A stretch of 64,000 nt of DNA from Chloroflexota bacterium (lineage in GTDB: Bacteria; Chloroflexota; Anaerolineae; Anaerolineales; Villigracilaceae): the NCBI GenBank assembly GCA_024434165.1, contig QMIW01000023.1:30435-94434 (forward strand). The letters run 5' to 3'. Shown here piece after piece: positions 56,793-64,000 of this stretch. The position numbers and the translations under genes are program-made. A model generated the notes under the pieces. That model had not been told where the DNA came from and made no database searches. It saw only the letters and a list, made by a program, of their open reading frames with translations. Every line of letters begins with the position of its first letter. Within the stretch, counting starts at the first letter, position 1.

Positions 56793-56873
56793 AGACCCTA
56801 AAGGTTTCTTCTGCAATTTAAGCCAGGAAGCAACTCCTGGCGTACGAGAAAAACCTTTAGGGTCTGGCTTTTA
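56793..56873. terminator. Two-level inverted repeat between convergent genes
   Basis: AGACCCTAAAGGTTT (56793-56807) and AAACCTTTAGGGTCT (56851-56865) are perfect inverse arms of 15 bp. Inside is a hairpin GCCAGGA-AGCAAC-TCCTGGC (56822-56841). CTGGCTTTT follows on the plus strand. It probably ends both the hydrolase and the convergent lipoprotein transcripts. Confidence 0.75.
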
Positions 56874-56899
56874 GAAACACTCTCTGAGGCAGAGAGAGG

Positions 56900-58141
56900 T
56901 CACGGACCCCAGCGCATGTCTTTCGCGTAAGGCAGGAGCGCGATCATCGGGCTTCCATCGGCGGGATACAACTGCGCCGCGCCGCCCATGTAGGTCTGTT
57001 CGTTCTGGGCGTTGGCAACGATGACGAAACTCGCATCGGGAGCCCAGAGCGCTTCGTTCATGAACTGGAAGGTCTCCGGGCGCAGGACGGTCCTGCCCGT
57101 CACGCCGTCCGCCGCCGAGCGGACGAGTTGCAGCGGCGGGCGGTTGATCATATCGCCGGTGTTGGGCACGCTGGCGTAGAAATAATACAACTGTCCATCC
57201 GGCGCGATGAAGGGATTATCGGCGACCTCGGCGGGGTTGGAGTCGAAATCGCCGAGAAGAAGCGTGGTCACAACTCCGGAGTTTGCATCCACCCGCCAGA
57301 GACCGGCAGCAAACATGCCGAAGGTGGGGCTGGCTGAATACAACACGGAGGCGTCGCTGCTGAGCGAGTAATCGCCGCAGCAGATGATTCCGCGCTGTTC
57401 GTTGGTCAATCGCACGAGCGTCCCGCCGTTGACCTGGTAGATCCCGGTGGATGCACCCTCGTAATATCCAAGCGTGATGAGGAGTTTACTGCCGTCGCTG
57501 GAGTACATTTCGGGCCAGTACAGTTCCTCCGGCACGGCAAAGCCGCCCCCAAGTTGATTGATTTTGTTCTCCAGCACGCGGTTGGACTGCCCGCTGGCGA
57601 CCGAGTAGAAATTCAGCCCCTTGTAGCCATAGGCAATGGTCTGTCCGTTCGGGGAGAAAACCGGGCTGCTGACATTCGTCAGGAAGGGATTGTTCACATC
57701 CTGTGCGCCGCCGTCGAGAATCATTTTGCGGTTACTGCCGTCGGCATTGGCGGTAAATAACTGGTTGTTTGCAACGAACACAATGCCGCCGTCCGCCGGC
57801 GAGACATCGAACTCCTCCACATTGGCGGGTTCGAAGGTCAGCTGCGTGACGGTCTTGCCGTCTTTCTCCAGGCGGAAGACCTGCAAGATCTGCGCCGCGT
57901 CATTGGCGAGATAATACAACGAGCGCGGCAAAAGCCCGGATGGGGAATCCACAGGCGCGGGCGCGGAAGGAAGCGTCCCTCCACTGCCGGGAGAAGCCGT
58001 CAGCGCGGAAAGCGTCGCGGCGACGATGGTCTCCACACCGGCGGGTTCCTGCGGGGCGGGCGTCCCCAGCGGATTGGCACAGGCAAGCGCAAGCAGAATC
58101 AGAGCGGGGATTGCAAACAGATAATTCATTCGTTTGTTCAT
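56900..58141 (-). CDS. TolB-like beta-propeller lipoprotein
   Basis: A 413-residue lipoprotein. The signal sequence ends LALACANP (lipid C21), followed by a short proline/serine linker, then WD40-like/TolB repeats: SPADGGIVFVANNQLFTANADGSNRK, SSPVFSPNGQTIAYGYKGLNFYSVASGQ, YSSDGSKLLITLGYYEGASTGIYQVNGGTL, SSDASVLYSASPTFGMFAAGLWRVDANSG, and APDASFVIVANAQN. Such outward-facing propellers bind partner proteins or polymers. I use ATG 58141; a GTG six bases upstream is an alternative. It is the last gene after the c-di-AMP-receptor genes and may share their transcript. Confidence 0.85.
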   Translation of the reverse strand: MNKRMNYLFAIPALILLALACANPLGTPAPQEPAGVETIVAATLSALTASPGSGGTLPSAPAPVDSPSGLLPRSLYYLANDAAQILQVFRLEKDGKTVTQLTFEPANVEEFDVSPADGGIVFVANNQLFTANADGSNRKMILDGGAQDVNNPFLTNVSSPVFSPNGQTIAYGYKGLNFYSVASGQSNRVLENKINQLGGGFAVPEELYWPEMYSSDGSKLLITLGYYEGASTGIYQVNGGTLVRLTNEQRGIICCGDYSLSSDASVLYSASPTFGMFAAGLWRVDANSGVVTTLLLGDFDSNPAEVADNPFIAPDGQLYYFYASVPNTGDMINRPPLQLVRSAADGVTGRTVLRPETFQFMNEALWAPDASFVIVANAQNEQTYMGGAAQLYPADGSPMIALLPYAKDMRWGP

Positions 58142-58230
58142 GGGCACCTCGTATTTTTAAGCAAAACAAAGACGTTGAATCAGCCGGGAAGTTCCGCGCT
58201 GAAACACGTCTTTGTTGAATGGCAAAAAGG

Positions 58231-58491
58231 TCAGACCTGTTCGTAGTGATGCACAGGCACAACGAATAATGTGGCGCGTTTTTGTTCGCCTTTGGAAGGC
58301 AGGGCGTTACGCACGGTCTCGATGACGGCATCCACCTGGTTATCCTCCACGCCCAACAGCATGGTGACCACGCCGCTGCGTAAAAACCCGCCTGTCGAAG
58401 CCACGCGGGTCACGCGGTAACTGGCGGCGGTAAATGCCTGCGTCAGCGTGTCGGCATCCTGGTCTTTGACGATGACAATGATCATTTTCAT
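58231..58491 (-). CDS. DarA/PstA-family cyclic-di-AMP receptor-like protein (1)
   Basis: An 86-residue protein of the DUF970 / c-di-AMP receptor family, a PII-like ferredoxin fold that forms trimers. The nucleotide-contact stretch YRVTRVASTGGFLRSGVVTMLLGVEDNQVDAVIETVRN matches DarA closely, including the TGGFL and the LLGVED strand. The B-loop between beta2 and beta3 is much shorter than in Bacillus DarA. It is the more canonical of two paralogues placed after a CPA2 antiporter and a PII-like gene. Confidence 0.85.
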   Translation of the reverse strand: MKMIIVIVKDQDADTLTQAFTAASYRVTRVASTGGFLRSGVVTMLLGVEDNQVDAVIETVRNALPSKGEQKRATLFVVPVHHYEQV

Positions 58492-58551
58492 GGCACTTCT
58501 CTCCTCGTTTCCAGATCCGGCAGATTCCTGGAAACCTGCCCGGTCTGAATT

Positions 58552-58881
58552 TTATATTTGTTCGAACCGCTCCACCGGCAATGCGAAAACAGTCGCGCCG
58601 CCCACAGTGACGGGCACCGGCGCAGGCATGGGCATGGGCGAACCTTCCAGCGGCAGGGTCATGTATTCGATGCGCTGGCGGCAGGCTTCGTGCAGGGCAT
58701 CGAGCGCCTCCGTCTGCTTTTCCACCGGCAGACCGATGAGCAGGGTGGCGTTGCGCCTGCCCAAAAAACCGCCCGCGCTGGCGAGGTACGTTAGCGATGC
58801 GCCCATGCTTTGCAGGGCTTTGGTGGCGGGGTCCAGGTCCTGTTCCTGAATGACAGCCACGAGCAATAAATGAGTCGTCAT
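58552..58881 (-). CDS. DarA-family PII-like protein (2), divergent
   Basis: A 109-residue paralogue. LVAVIQEQDLDPATKALQSMGASLTYLASAGGFLGRRNATLLIGLPVEKQTEALDALHEACRQR aligns with gene 58231-58491, with SAGGFL in place of STGGFL. Between the last helix and last strand is an insertion rich in proline and methionine (GSPMPMPAPVPVTVGG). The first paralogue begins 60 bases downstream and the PII-like stop is one base upstream, so they are co-transcribed. Loss of the threonine may change ligand choice. Confidence 0.8.
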   Translation of the reverse strand: MTTHLLLVAVIQEQDLDPATKALQSMGASLTYLASAGGFLGRRNATLLIGLPVEKQTEALDALHEACRQRIEYMTLPLEGSPMPMPAPVPVTVGGATVFALPVERFEQI

Positions 58882-58882
58882 A

Positions 58883-59236
58883 TCACGGTTCCTTTCTCAA
58901 GCCATGAGCGCGCAGGACGGGGGTGACAACCAGCAGACCGGTATCCGGTTTATTCAAATCGCCGACCAGCTGCTGTGTGACGGCGAGGATTCGGTCAATC
59001 ATGCCTTCATCCTCGATCACGGTGAAGAGCGTGCGGCTCAGGGTTTCCGAGGCTTCATAAAAATCGTCCAGCGAGGGGATCAGCGGAACATCGTCGCGCA
59101 TCCCTCGTTTCTGGCGGAGCCTGCCCATTCCCGAACTGAACAGGACGGTGGCGCCGCGCACCCCTATTTTATTCCATGCTTCCAATAATTCTTCGAGCAG
59201 ATCCGGATTGTGCAGAACGAACGTGACGAGGTACAT
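58883..59236 (-). CDS. PII-like protein
   Basis: A 117-residue protein with the beta-alpha-beta pattern of PII-superfamily sensors: MYLVTFVLHNPDLLEELLEAWNKIGVRGATVLFSSGMGRLRQ (the second strand and start of the T-loop), then a long loop (MRDDVPLIPSLDDFYEASETLSRTLFTVIEDEGMIDRILAVTQQLVG), then DTGLLVVTPV. It lacks the uridylylated tyrosine region of GlnB. PII-like proteins next to transporters (for example SbtB with SbtA) bind adenine nucleotides and gate the transporter. It begins three bases after the antiporter stop. Confidence 0.75.
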   Translation of the reverse strand: MYLVTFVLHNPDLLEELLEAWNKIGVRGATVLFSSGMGRLRQKRGMRDDVPLIPSLDDFYEASETLSRTLFTVIEDEGMIDRILAVTQQLVGDLNKPDTGLLVVTPVLRAHGLRKEP

Positions 59237-59239
59237 AGA

Positions 59240-60496
59240 CTACGACTCCTCCAACCTTTGCGCTTCAGACTCCGCCCGTACCTGCCCGGCGTTGAGCGGG
59301 GGATGCTCCGCCTTTGCCTTTTCCCGCGCAAACAACGAACGCAGGATGGGCGGCGTGACCAATGTTGTGACCAGGATCATCACCACGATGGCGGAAAATT
59401 CGTTCCCGCCCATCAAGCCGTTTTGAATGCCCACGCTGGCGACGATCAAACCGACCTCGCCGCGCGAGATCATTCCCGCGCCGAGTTGAACGGCTTCGAT
59501 GGCGTTGAGTCCGCCCAGCCGCGCGCCCCAGCCCGAACCGATCCACTTCCCGGCAACCGCGCCGGCGGTGATGAGCGCGGTAAACAGCAGGGATTCCAAT
59601 CGAAAACTCCGCAGGTCAATGGACAAGCCGATGTTCACAAAGAAGATCGGCACGAACAAGGCATACGCCAGCGTATGGGCGCCCAATTCGATGCGTTCCT
59701 TTTCCGGCGTGCGGGCGAGCATCAGCCCCGCGATGAACGACCCGGTGATCGCCGCCATGCCGCCGACCAGTTCCGCGGCGATTCCATACAGGAGCATGAT
59801 GACGATGGAAATCGTCAACACGCCCTGGCTGATGGGCAGGCGGGCTGTCCGGCGCAGGAACCACGGCAGCGCCTTCAAGCCGGCGAACACCGACGCCGCC
59901 AGGAACAGGAACATGCGCAGGATGGTGAGCAGGATGCTTGCGGTCCCGCCCGCCCCGCCCTGCACCGCGAGGAAGATCGAAAGCAGGAGGATGATCAGCA
60001 CATCGTCGAAGACCGCCGCGCCGAGCAGGCTCAACCCTACGCGGCTGCGCAGCGCCTTGAATTCCATCAACGTCTGGGCGGAGATGCTCACGCTGGTGGC
60101 GCCCAGCGTCAGCCCGAGGAAGAGCGAGGCGCTGGGGTCCATCCCAAAGGACAATCCCGTTCCCCATCCCAAAAGCACCGGCACGAGGACGCCCATCAAG
60201 CCTGCCAGCGCCGCCACGCGCATGTTCTGACGCATTTCACTGAAGTGCAGTTCCAACCCCGCCATGAACATGAGCAGGAGCACGCCCAGTTCGGCAAACT
60301 CGCCGATGGTATCCGCCAGTTCATGCGCGATAAATGGCAGGTCGAGCAGGTTGAGGAGCGACGGACCCAGCAGGATACCGGTCAGCAGTTCCCCGAGGAC
60401 GGCGGGCTGTCCCAGGCGCATGCTCAGGTAGCCAGCCAGTTTGGAAGCGAGCAGAATGATCGAAATAAGAAGGGCGAGTTGAAGAAAGGCGCTCAT
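59240..60496 (-). CDS. CPA2-type cation/proton antiporter
   Basis: A 418-residue antiporter of the Kef/Nha-type CPA2 family, with about twelve membrane helices. The family marks are LRLGQPAVLGELLTGILLGPSLL, ELGVLLLMFMAGLELHFSEM, LGLTLGATSVSISAQTLMEFKAL with the LGAAVFDDVLIILLLSIF ion site (DD pair), and a C-terminal AVQLGAGMISRGEVGLIVASVGI. No RCK/TrkA-N domain is attached, so regulation would come from separate proteins, here the PII-like and two DarA-like genes. Start ATG 60496 is chosen over a longer frame without homology. Confidence 0.92.
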   Translation of the reverse strand: MSAFLQLALLISIILLASKLAGYLSMRLGQPAVLGELLTGILLGPSLLNLLDLPFIAHELADTIGEFAELGVLLLMFMAGLELHFSEMRQNMRVAALAGLMGVLVPVLLGWGTGLSFGMDPSASLFLGLTLGATSVSISAQTLMEFKALRSRVGLSLLGAAVFDDVLIILLLSIFLAVQGGAGGTASILLTILRMFLFLAASVFAGLKALPWFLRRTARLPISQGVLTISIVIMLLYGIAAELVGGMAAITGSFIAGLMLARTPEKERIELGAHTLAYALFVPIFFVNIGLSIDLRSFRLESLLFTALITAGAVAGKWIGSGWGARLGGLNAIEAVQLGAGMISRGEVGLIVASVGIQNGLMGGNEFSAIVVMILVTTLVTPPILRSLFAREKAKAEHPPLNAGQVRAESEAQRLEES

Positions 60497-60543
60497 GATC
60501 GCTGAAATTTTATACCACGTTTTGTTTGCAATTTTCCACACGC

Positions 60544-61125
60544 CTACCCAGGCGGTTCCTCCTGCTTCCATTTCACTGAAATGGGAGTTGCGTTTTCGGG
60601 AATGTGTTCGTACACCTTTTCCAGCGGAATGCCTTGCGCATGACAGATGACGATTGCCAGCGAAAGCCCGTGCGCGACGAGAAGCACGGAATCGCGCGGA
60701 TGCCTTTGCGCAATTTCACCCGCCGCCGCCAGCACACGCTCCGCCACATCGCAGGGCGACTCGCCGTTCGGCGCGCGGGCATGGAATGGGTCCCGCCGGC
60801 GCTCCTCGATTTCGCGCGGAAAGCGCGCCTCGATTTCGCCGGCGAGCAGACCCTCCCAATCGCCCAGGTTGATCTCGCGCAGACGCGGCTCCAGGGTGAC
60901 GGTCACGCCCAGGGTCTCGGCAAGCAGTTCCGCCGTCTGGAAGGAGCGCGGAAGATCGCTCGCGTATATGGCTGCGAAGCGCATCCCCTTCAGTTTTTCC
61001 CGCAGGGCAAGCGCCTGTCTGCGTCCCGTATCGTTCAAGCCCGGCGCATGAGGCGACTGTCCCTGCCACCTGCCGCCGAGGTTCCAATCCGTCTGCCCGT
61101 GACGGACGAGCCAGAGTTCGGTCAT
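60544..61125 (-). CDS. Histidine phosphatase, probable glucosyl-3-phosphoglycerate phosphatase
   Basis: A 193-residue phosphoglycerate-mutase-like phosphatase. The catalytic LVRHGQTDWN is at residues 6-15, the second arginine at SDLPRSFQTAELL, the acid at LREINLGDWEG, and the second histidine in LLVAHGLSLAIV. In mycobacteria the GpgP phosphatase of glucosylglycerate synthesis belongs to this superfamily. Here the gene overlaps a GpgS-type synthase by four bases, so I infer the same role; the sequence alone would allow a general phosphatase. Confidence 0.85.
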   Translation of the reverse strand: MTELWLVRHGQTDWNLGGRWQGQSPHAPGLNDTGRRQALALREKLKGMRFAAIYASDLPRSFQTAELLAETLGVTVTLEPRLREINLGDWEGLLAGEIEARFPREIEERRRDPFHARAPNGESPCDVAERVLAAAGEIAQRHPRDSVLLVAHGLSLAIVICHAQGIPLEKVYEHIPENATPISVKWKQEEPPG

Positions 61126-62921
61126 CGTTTGCGTTCCAGGTATTCCGGCACTTCGATCATCGGCGGACGTTCGTATTCGGCGATCTGCTCCACTTCGAGG
61201 AAATAACCTTTGCCGTCGTGACGAATCAATTTCATCGAACGGTTCACGTCCTCCAGCACCGCGCGCCCGAAACGGGTTTCCAGTTTGCGCATCACGGTCT
61301 GCACGATGGCAAACGACATCTTGCTCAACGCCTCCAAATGCTGGTTGTGGTGGATGCGTTCGAGCAAATCCACCTGCGCGATGGAGTGCAAGCCGAACTT
61401 TTCGTAGATGTCAATCAGCAGACCGGTCTCCACGCCGTAGCCCGAATAAAAGGTGGCGCGTTCCAGCGCTTCACGCCGCCCCGCATACTCGCCTGAAAGC
61501 GGCTGAACCACGCCGGAAAGTTCCGGGTAGAACAGGTTCAACAACGGGCGCGCGGTCAATTCAGTCACACGCCCTCCGCCGCCCGCCTGCATTTTTTGTC
61601 CCACCCGCAGCGGCCTGCGATAGAAGCCCTTCACCAGTTGAATCTGCGGGTTGACCAGCAGCGGACCGATGATGCCGTACACAAAACGCGGATGGATGTT
61701 GACGATGTCCGTGTCAATCCACACGATGATGTCGCCCTTTGTGACAAGCAGGCTTTTCCACAACGCTTCGCCCTTGCCGTTGCGCGGTCCCAGCCGTTCC
61801 AGCAAATGCTGGTGGATGTAAACGGGCACGCCTTCCTTCTCCGCGATCTCGCGCGTGCGGTCGGCGGAGTTGGAATCGATCAGCACGATCTCGTCCAGCA
61901 GGGGCGCGCGCCGCATCAATTCCTTTTTCATCGTGCGGATGACATTCCCCACCGTTTCCTCTTCGTCCAAGGCGGGCAGGGCGAGGCTGATGCTCAGGTT
62001 TTGCTTTCGTTTCAAATCCACCAGTTCTCGCAGCTGGCTGAACTCGTCCGCATGGAAGGTGTTTTCGGCAAACCATTTATCCACCAGAATCGAAATCGCC
62101 TCCACGCCCGCGCTCTCGTCGTACACCGTCTGCGGAACGGGTCTTCCCCGTTTCACGGCGATCACCGTGCATGGCGCTTCGTGCAGGATGCGGTCTGCCA
62201 CCGCGCCCATCGAAACGGAACTGGTCACAGGCTGGGAGGTGGTGCCGAGGATGATGACATCCGCCTTCTTCGTGTTCTCCAGGATGACCTGCACCGCATC
62301 ATCCGTGACCTCGAACTGTTTCTGCACTTCGGGCAGCTGTTTCAACACCCGGTCCAACCCCTTGAACGGCGCGTCAATGCTTGTTTCGGGGTCGTCCGCC
62401 CGGCGGATGTGAAGCGTCGTCACCCCTTTTGGATGCAGACCCAACCCCACGCGCAGCGCCAATTCCGCGTGCGGTCCGCCTCGCACCGGGACCAGGACCT
62501 GCTTCGGTTTGCTGGTGATTTTTCCACGCATCAGAGCCACGTCGCACGGCGGGCGCGTCAGCAGGTCGTTTCCGTTGACGTGTAACGCCTTGAGATGGGA
62601 ATCGAACTCCAGCAGAAGCAGGTCGGGCTGTTCTTCCTGAAGCAGGTTCGAAAGTTCGTTCCACGGCTCGTGCGAAACGATAACCCTCGATCTGCTGACG
62701 ATCTTCTCCTCCCTCCCGTAGTTCCTCAACAGTTTGCGCAGGGCGCGCGCGGCGGCGGCACCTTTGCTCAACGACTCTTCGGGCGGCAAAACCACCACGC
62801 CCACCAGGATGATCTCCGCATCGAACAGGCGCGCGGTCTCCAACGCATGCAAGCCGGGTCCTTCGTGAACCAGCGGGATGAGAATGCTGTGGATGGGTGA
62901 AAATTCGGAATGTCGCTGCAT
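61122..62921 (-). CDS. gpgS: Glucosyl-3-phosphoglycerate synthase fused to two Usp domains
   Basis: A 599-residue protein. Residues 1-285 contain two universal-stress-protein-like domains (PIHSILIPLVHEGPGLHALETARLF and QVLVPVRGGPHAELALRVGLGL...VIILGTTSQPVTSSVSMGAVADRILHEAPCTVIAV; the second keeps an ATP-binding-like GTTS/G-x9-G pattern). The rest is a GT81 glycosyltransferase: NLSISLALPALDEEETVGNV, GNGKGEALW-type donor loop (GPRNGKGEALWKSLLVTKGDIIVWIDTDIV with the DxD), GGGRVTELTARPLLNLFYPELSGVVQPLSGEYAGRREALE and GYGVETGLLIDIYEKFGLHSIAQVDL. The enzyme joins glucose to 3-phosphoglycerate. The Usp fusion is unusual and may sense stress or ATP. Confidence 0.9.
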   Translation of the reverse strand: MQRHSEFSPIHSILIPLVHEGPGLHALETARLFDAEIILVGVVVLPPEESLSKGAAAARALRKLLRNYGREEKIVSRSRVIVSHEPWNELSNLLQEEQPDLLLLEFDSHLKALHVNGNDLLTRPPCDVALMRGKITSKPKQVLVPVRGGPHAELALRVGLGLHPKGVTTLHIRRADDPETSIDAPFKGLDRVLKQLPEVQKQFEVTDDAVQVILENTKKADVIILGTTSQPVTSSVSMGAVADRILHEAPCTVIAVKRGRPVPQTVYDESAGVEAISILVDKWFAENTFHADEFSQLRELVDLKRKQNLSISLALPALDEEETVGNVIRTMKKELMRRAPLLDEIVLIDSNSADRTREIAEKEGVPVYIHQHLLERLGPRNGKGEALWKSLLVTKGDIIVWIDTDIVNIHPRFVYGIIGPLLVNPQIQLVKGFYRRPLRVGQKMQAGGGGRVTELTARPLLNLFYPELSGVVQPLSGEYAGRREALERATFYSGYGVETGLLIDIYEKFGLHSIAQVDLLERIHHNQHLEALSKMSFAIVQTVMRKLETRFGRAVLEDVNRSMKLIRHDGKGYFLEVEQIAEYERPPMIEVPEYLERKR

Positions 62922-63030
62922 GAGGTTTTCCTTTCGCTATGCGGTATATCCATCGCAAAGTCGGGCTCAAGGCTGCCGTACCCATTCCGGGCACTTCCCC
63001 TGGCGCAGGGAGCAACCTTGTGCTGCAATA

Positions 63031-64000
63031 TTACAGAATTGGCGCGATGTGTTGACGATAAATGGCTTCCCAGCGGAACGAGGCGCGCGCCCGCATGACA
63101 AACCTGGCAGGCAGGGATGTTTGAAAATAATCCGCAAGCAGGCTTGCGACCTTTGCAGGCTCTTCATCGGGCGGGAAAAACACGGCGTCTGCCAGGCCCA
63201 GTTTTCGCAAAGGAGGAATATCGGCGCAGAAGGCGGGCAAACGGCTGAACGCCGCTTCGATCAACGGGATGCCGAAACCCTCCTCGCGGCTGGGAAAGAA
63301 CAGCGCGTCGGCGACGCGGTAGAAATCGGCGATGACTTCATCGGGCAGGAAGCCGTCGTGCAGTTCCGCGAGAAAATACGCCGAGCCTTCCAAGCCCAAT
63401 TGACTGCGCATTCCCTTGAGCATTTCAAAGTATCGGATGTTGCCCGCGTTGTGCGGTCCCAGCGGACCCGTCACCACCAGCGCGGCGTGCGGATGTATCC
63501 TTTTCAACCCGGCTAAAGTGTGCAGTGCAAGTTCGATATTCTTGCGCGGCGTCACGCGCACGGGCAGCAGCAGGATCGGCGCGGCGTCCAACAGGTTCGT
63601 CTTTTCAAGCAGGGAGCGGGTCAGCGCTTCGAGTTTGTAAAACCGTTCCATATCCACACCGTTGGGAATGACGCGGATCGAAGCGGGGTCCAGTTTCATC
63701 AGCGCTGCCAGTTCCGCGCGGCGCAAATCCGACACGACGACATGAGTCAGACTGCCCCAGTCCGTTCGCAGCAAATCCCAGGGATAGCCGTCGTGCAGTT
63801 CGGGCAGATAGCGCGGCGTTGCCCACGCCAGGTCGTGATGCCAGAGGATCAGGCGCGGCAGGTTCTTGGATTGGTGTAATTGGTGGAGGGCGGCGGTGAG
63901 GGCAAGATTCTTGTTCAGCGAGCAGACGTTGTGCGCGATCAAGACATCCGCGCCGTATAAGGCGTCTTGCAGCAGGTTCATGAGTTCGCCGCGCAGAGAT
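63031..64000 (-). CDS. GT4 family glycosyltransferase, partial
   Basis: At least 323 residues of a GT4 (GT-B fold) glycosyltransferase; the frame is open to the window edge, so the N-terminus is missing. DVLIAHNVCSLNKNLALTAALH and PASIRVIPNGVDMERFYKLEALT show the acceptor-domain end and linker, ILLLPVRVTPRKNIELALHTLAGL the donor loop, and FFPSREEGFGIPLIEAAFSRLPAFCADIPPLRKLG the E-x7-E motif. It resembles mannosyl- or glucosyl-transferases acting on small acceptors and lies 109 bases upstream of gpgS, so a part in glucosylglycerate-related sugar synthesis is possible. Confidence 0.85.
   Translation of the reverse strand, partial: SLRGELMNLLQDALYGADVLIAHNVCSLNKNLALTAALHQLHQSKNLPRLILWHHDLAWATPRYLPELHDGYPWDLLRTDWGSLTHVVVSDLRRAELAALMKLDPASIRVIPNGVDMERFYKLEALTRSLLEKTNLLDAAPILLLPVRVTPRKNIELALHTLAGLKRIHPHAALVVTGPLGPHNAGNIRYFEMLKGMRSQLGLEGSAYFLAELHDGFLPDEVIADFYRVADALFFPSREEGFGIPLIEAAFSRLPAFCADIPPLRKLGLADAVFFPPDEEPAKVASLLADYFQTSLPARFVMRARASFRWEAIYRQHIAPIL

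Noticed and set aside
63031..64000. Glucosylglycerate-specific second enzyme
   Set aside because: The GT4 motifs are generic and the N-terminus is cut off by the window, so no specific acceptor can be claimed.

Overview
The window looks like a chromosomal segment of an anaerobic Chloroflexota bacterium, most likely class Anaerolineae. This is inferred from the gene set (MutL-like ASKHA operon, tandem 51-residue Flp pilins, arginase, PhnCDE, MoxR/DUF58 cluster), a GC content that looks moderately high, and abundant short palindromic and minisatellite intergenic repeats. There is no rRNA, prophage, transposase or CRISPR array. About 66 protein genes are supported, plus four tRNAs.

Layout. 1-2.8 kb: end of a membrane protein, a four-helix-bundle protein, an MFS transporter and a membrane-anchored methyltransferase. 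2.8-3.6 kb: three tandem Flp-type pilin genes on the minus strand, hidden beneath longer spurious frames. 3.8-8.5 kb: hutI, a 7TM-PAS-GGDEF diguanylate cyclase, rocF and an inositol-phosphatase-like gene. 8.5-9.2 kb: tRNA-Ile2 (CAT), tRNA-Gly and tRNA-Arg, with the 3' end of tRNA-Arg repeated downstream in a 90-bp tandem array. 9.2-24 kb: surE, cupin, MFS, chrA, an MrfA-like helicase with an HNH insertion, a glycosyltransferase-like membrane protein, a flippase-like protein, Rrf2, TauE/SafE, NfeD, lipA and an ECF sigma factor. 25.4-29.3 kb: PhnD, PhnC and an enlarged PhnE. 29.5-37.5 kb: a membrane cluster (DUF4129, DUF4350, MoxR, DUF58, SpoIIM-like, RDD).

39.4-47.5 kb: a tightly coupled minus-strand operon of seven genes. 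It encodes a MutL-like ASKHA ATPase, a zinc-ribbon/PxWL-repeat membrane protein, two polytopic proteins, a DUF6754-like protein and two unknowns, followed by a frameshifted LPQTG-type surface protein. This is the best candidate here for an undescribed system. 47.6-56.8 kb: glgC, a 34-residue membrane peptide, tRNA-Leu, ychF, pepF, a PEBP protein, GNAT, ssb, panC and a hydrolase, with two arrays of cloverleaf-like palindromic repeats.

56.9-64 kb: what looks like an osmoadaptation block. A CPA2 cation/proton antiporter is followed by a PII-like protein and two c-di-AMP-receptor (DarA) family proteins. Upstream lie a Usp-Usp-GpgS fusion and a histidine phosphatase, which together would make glucosylglycerate, and a partial GT4 glycosyltransferase. 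Ion flux and compatible-solute synthesis may therefore be linked through nucleotide-sensing proteins; this is inference.
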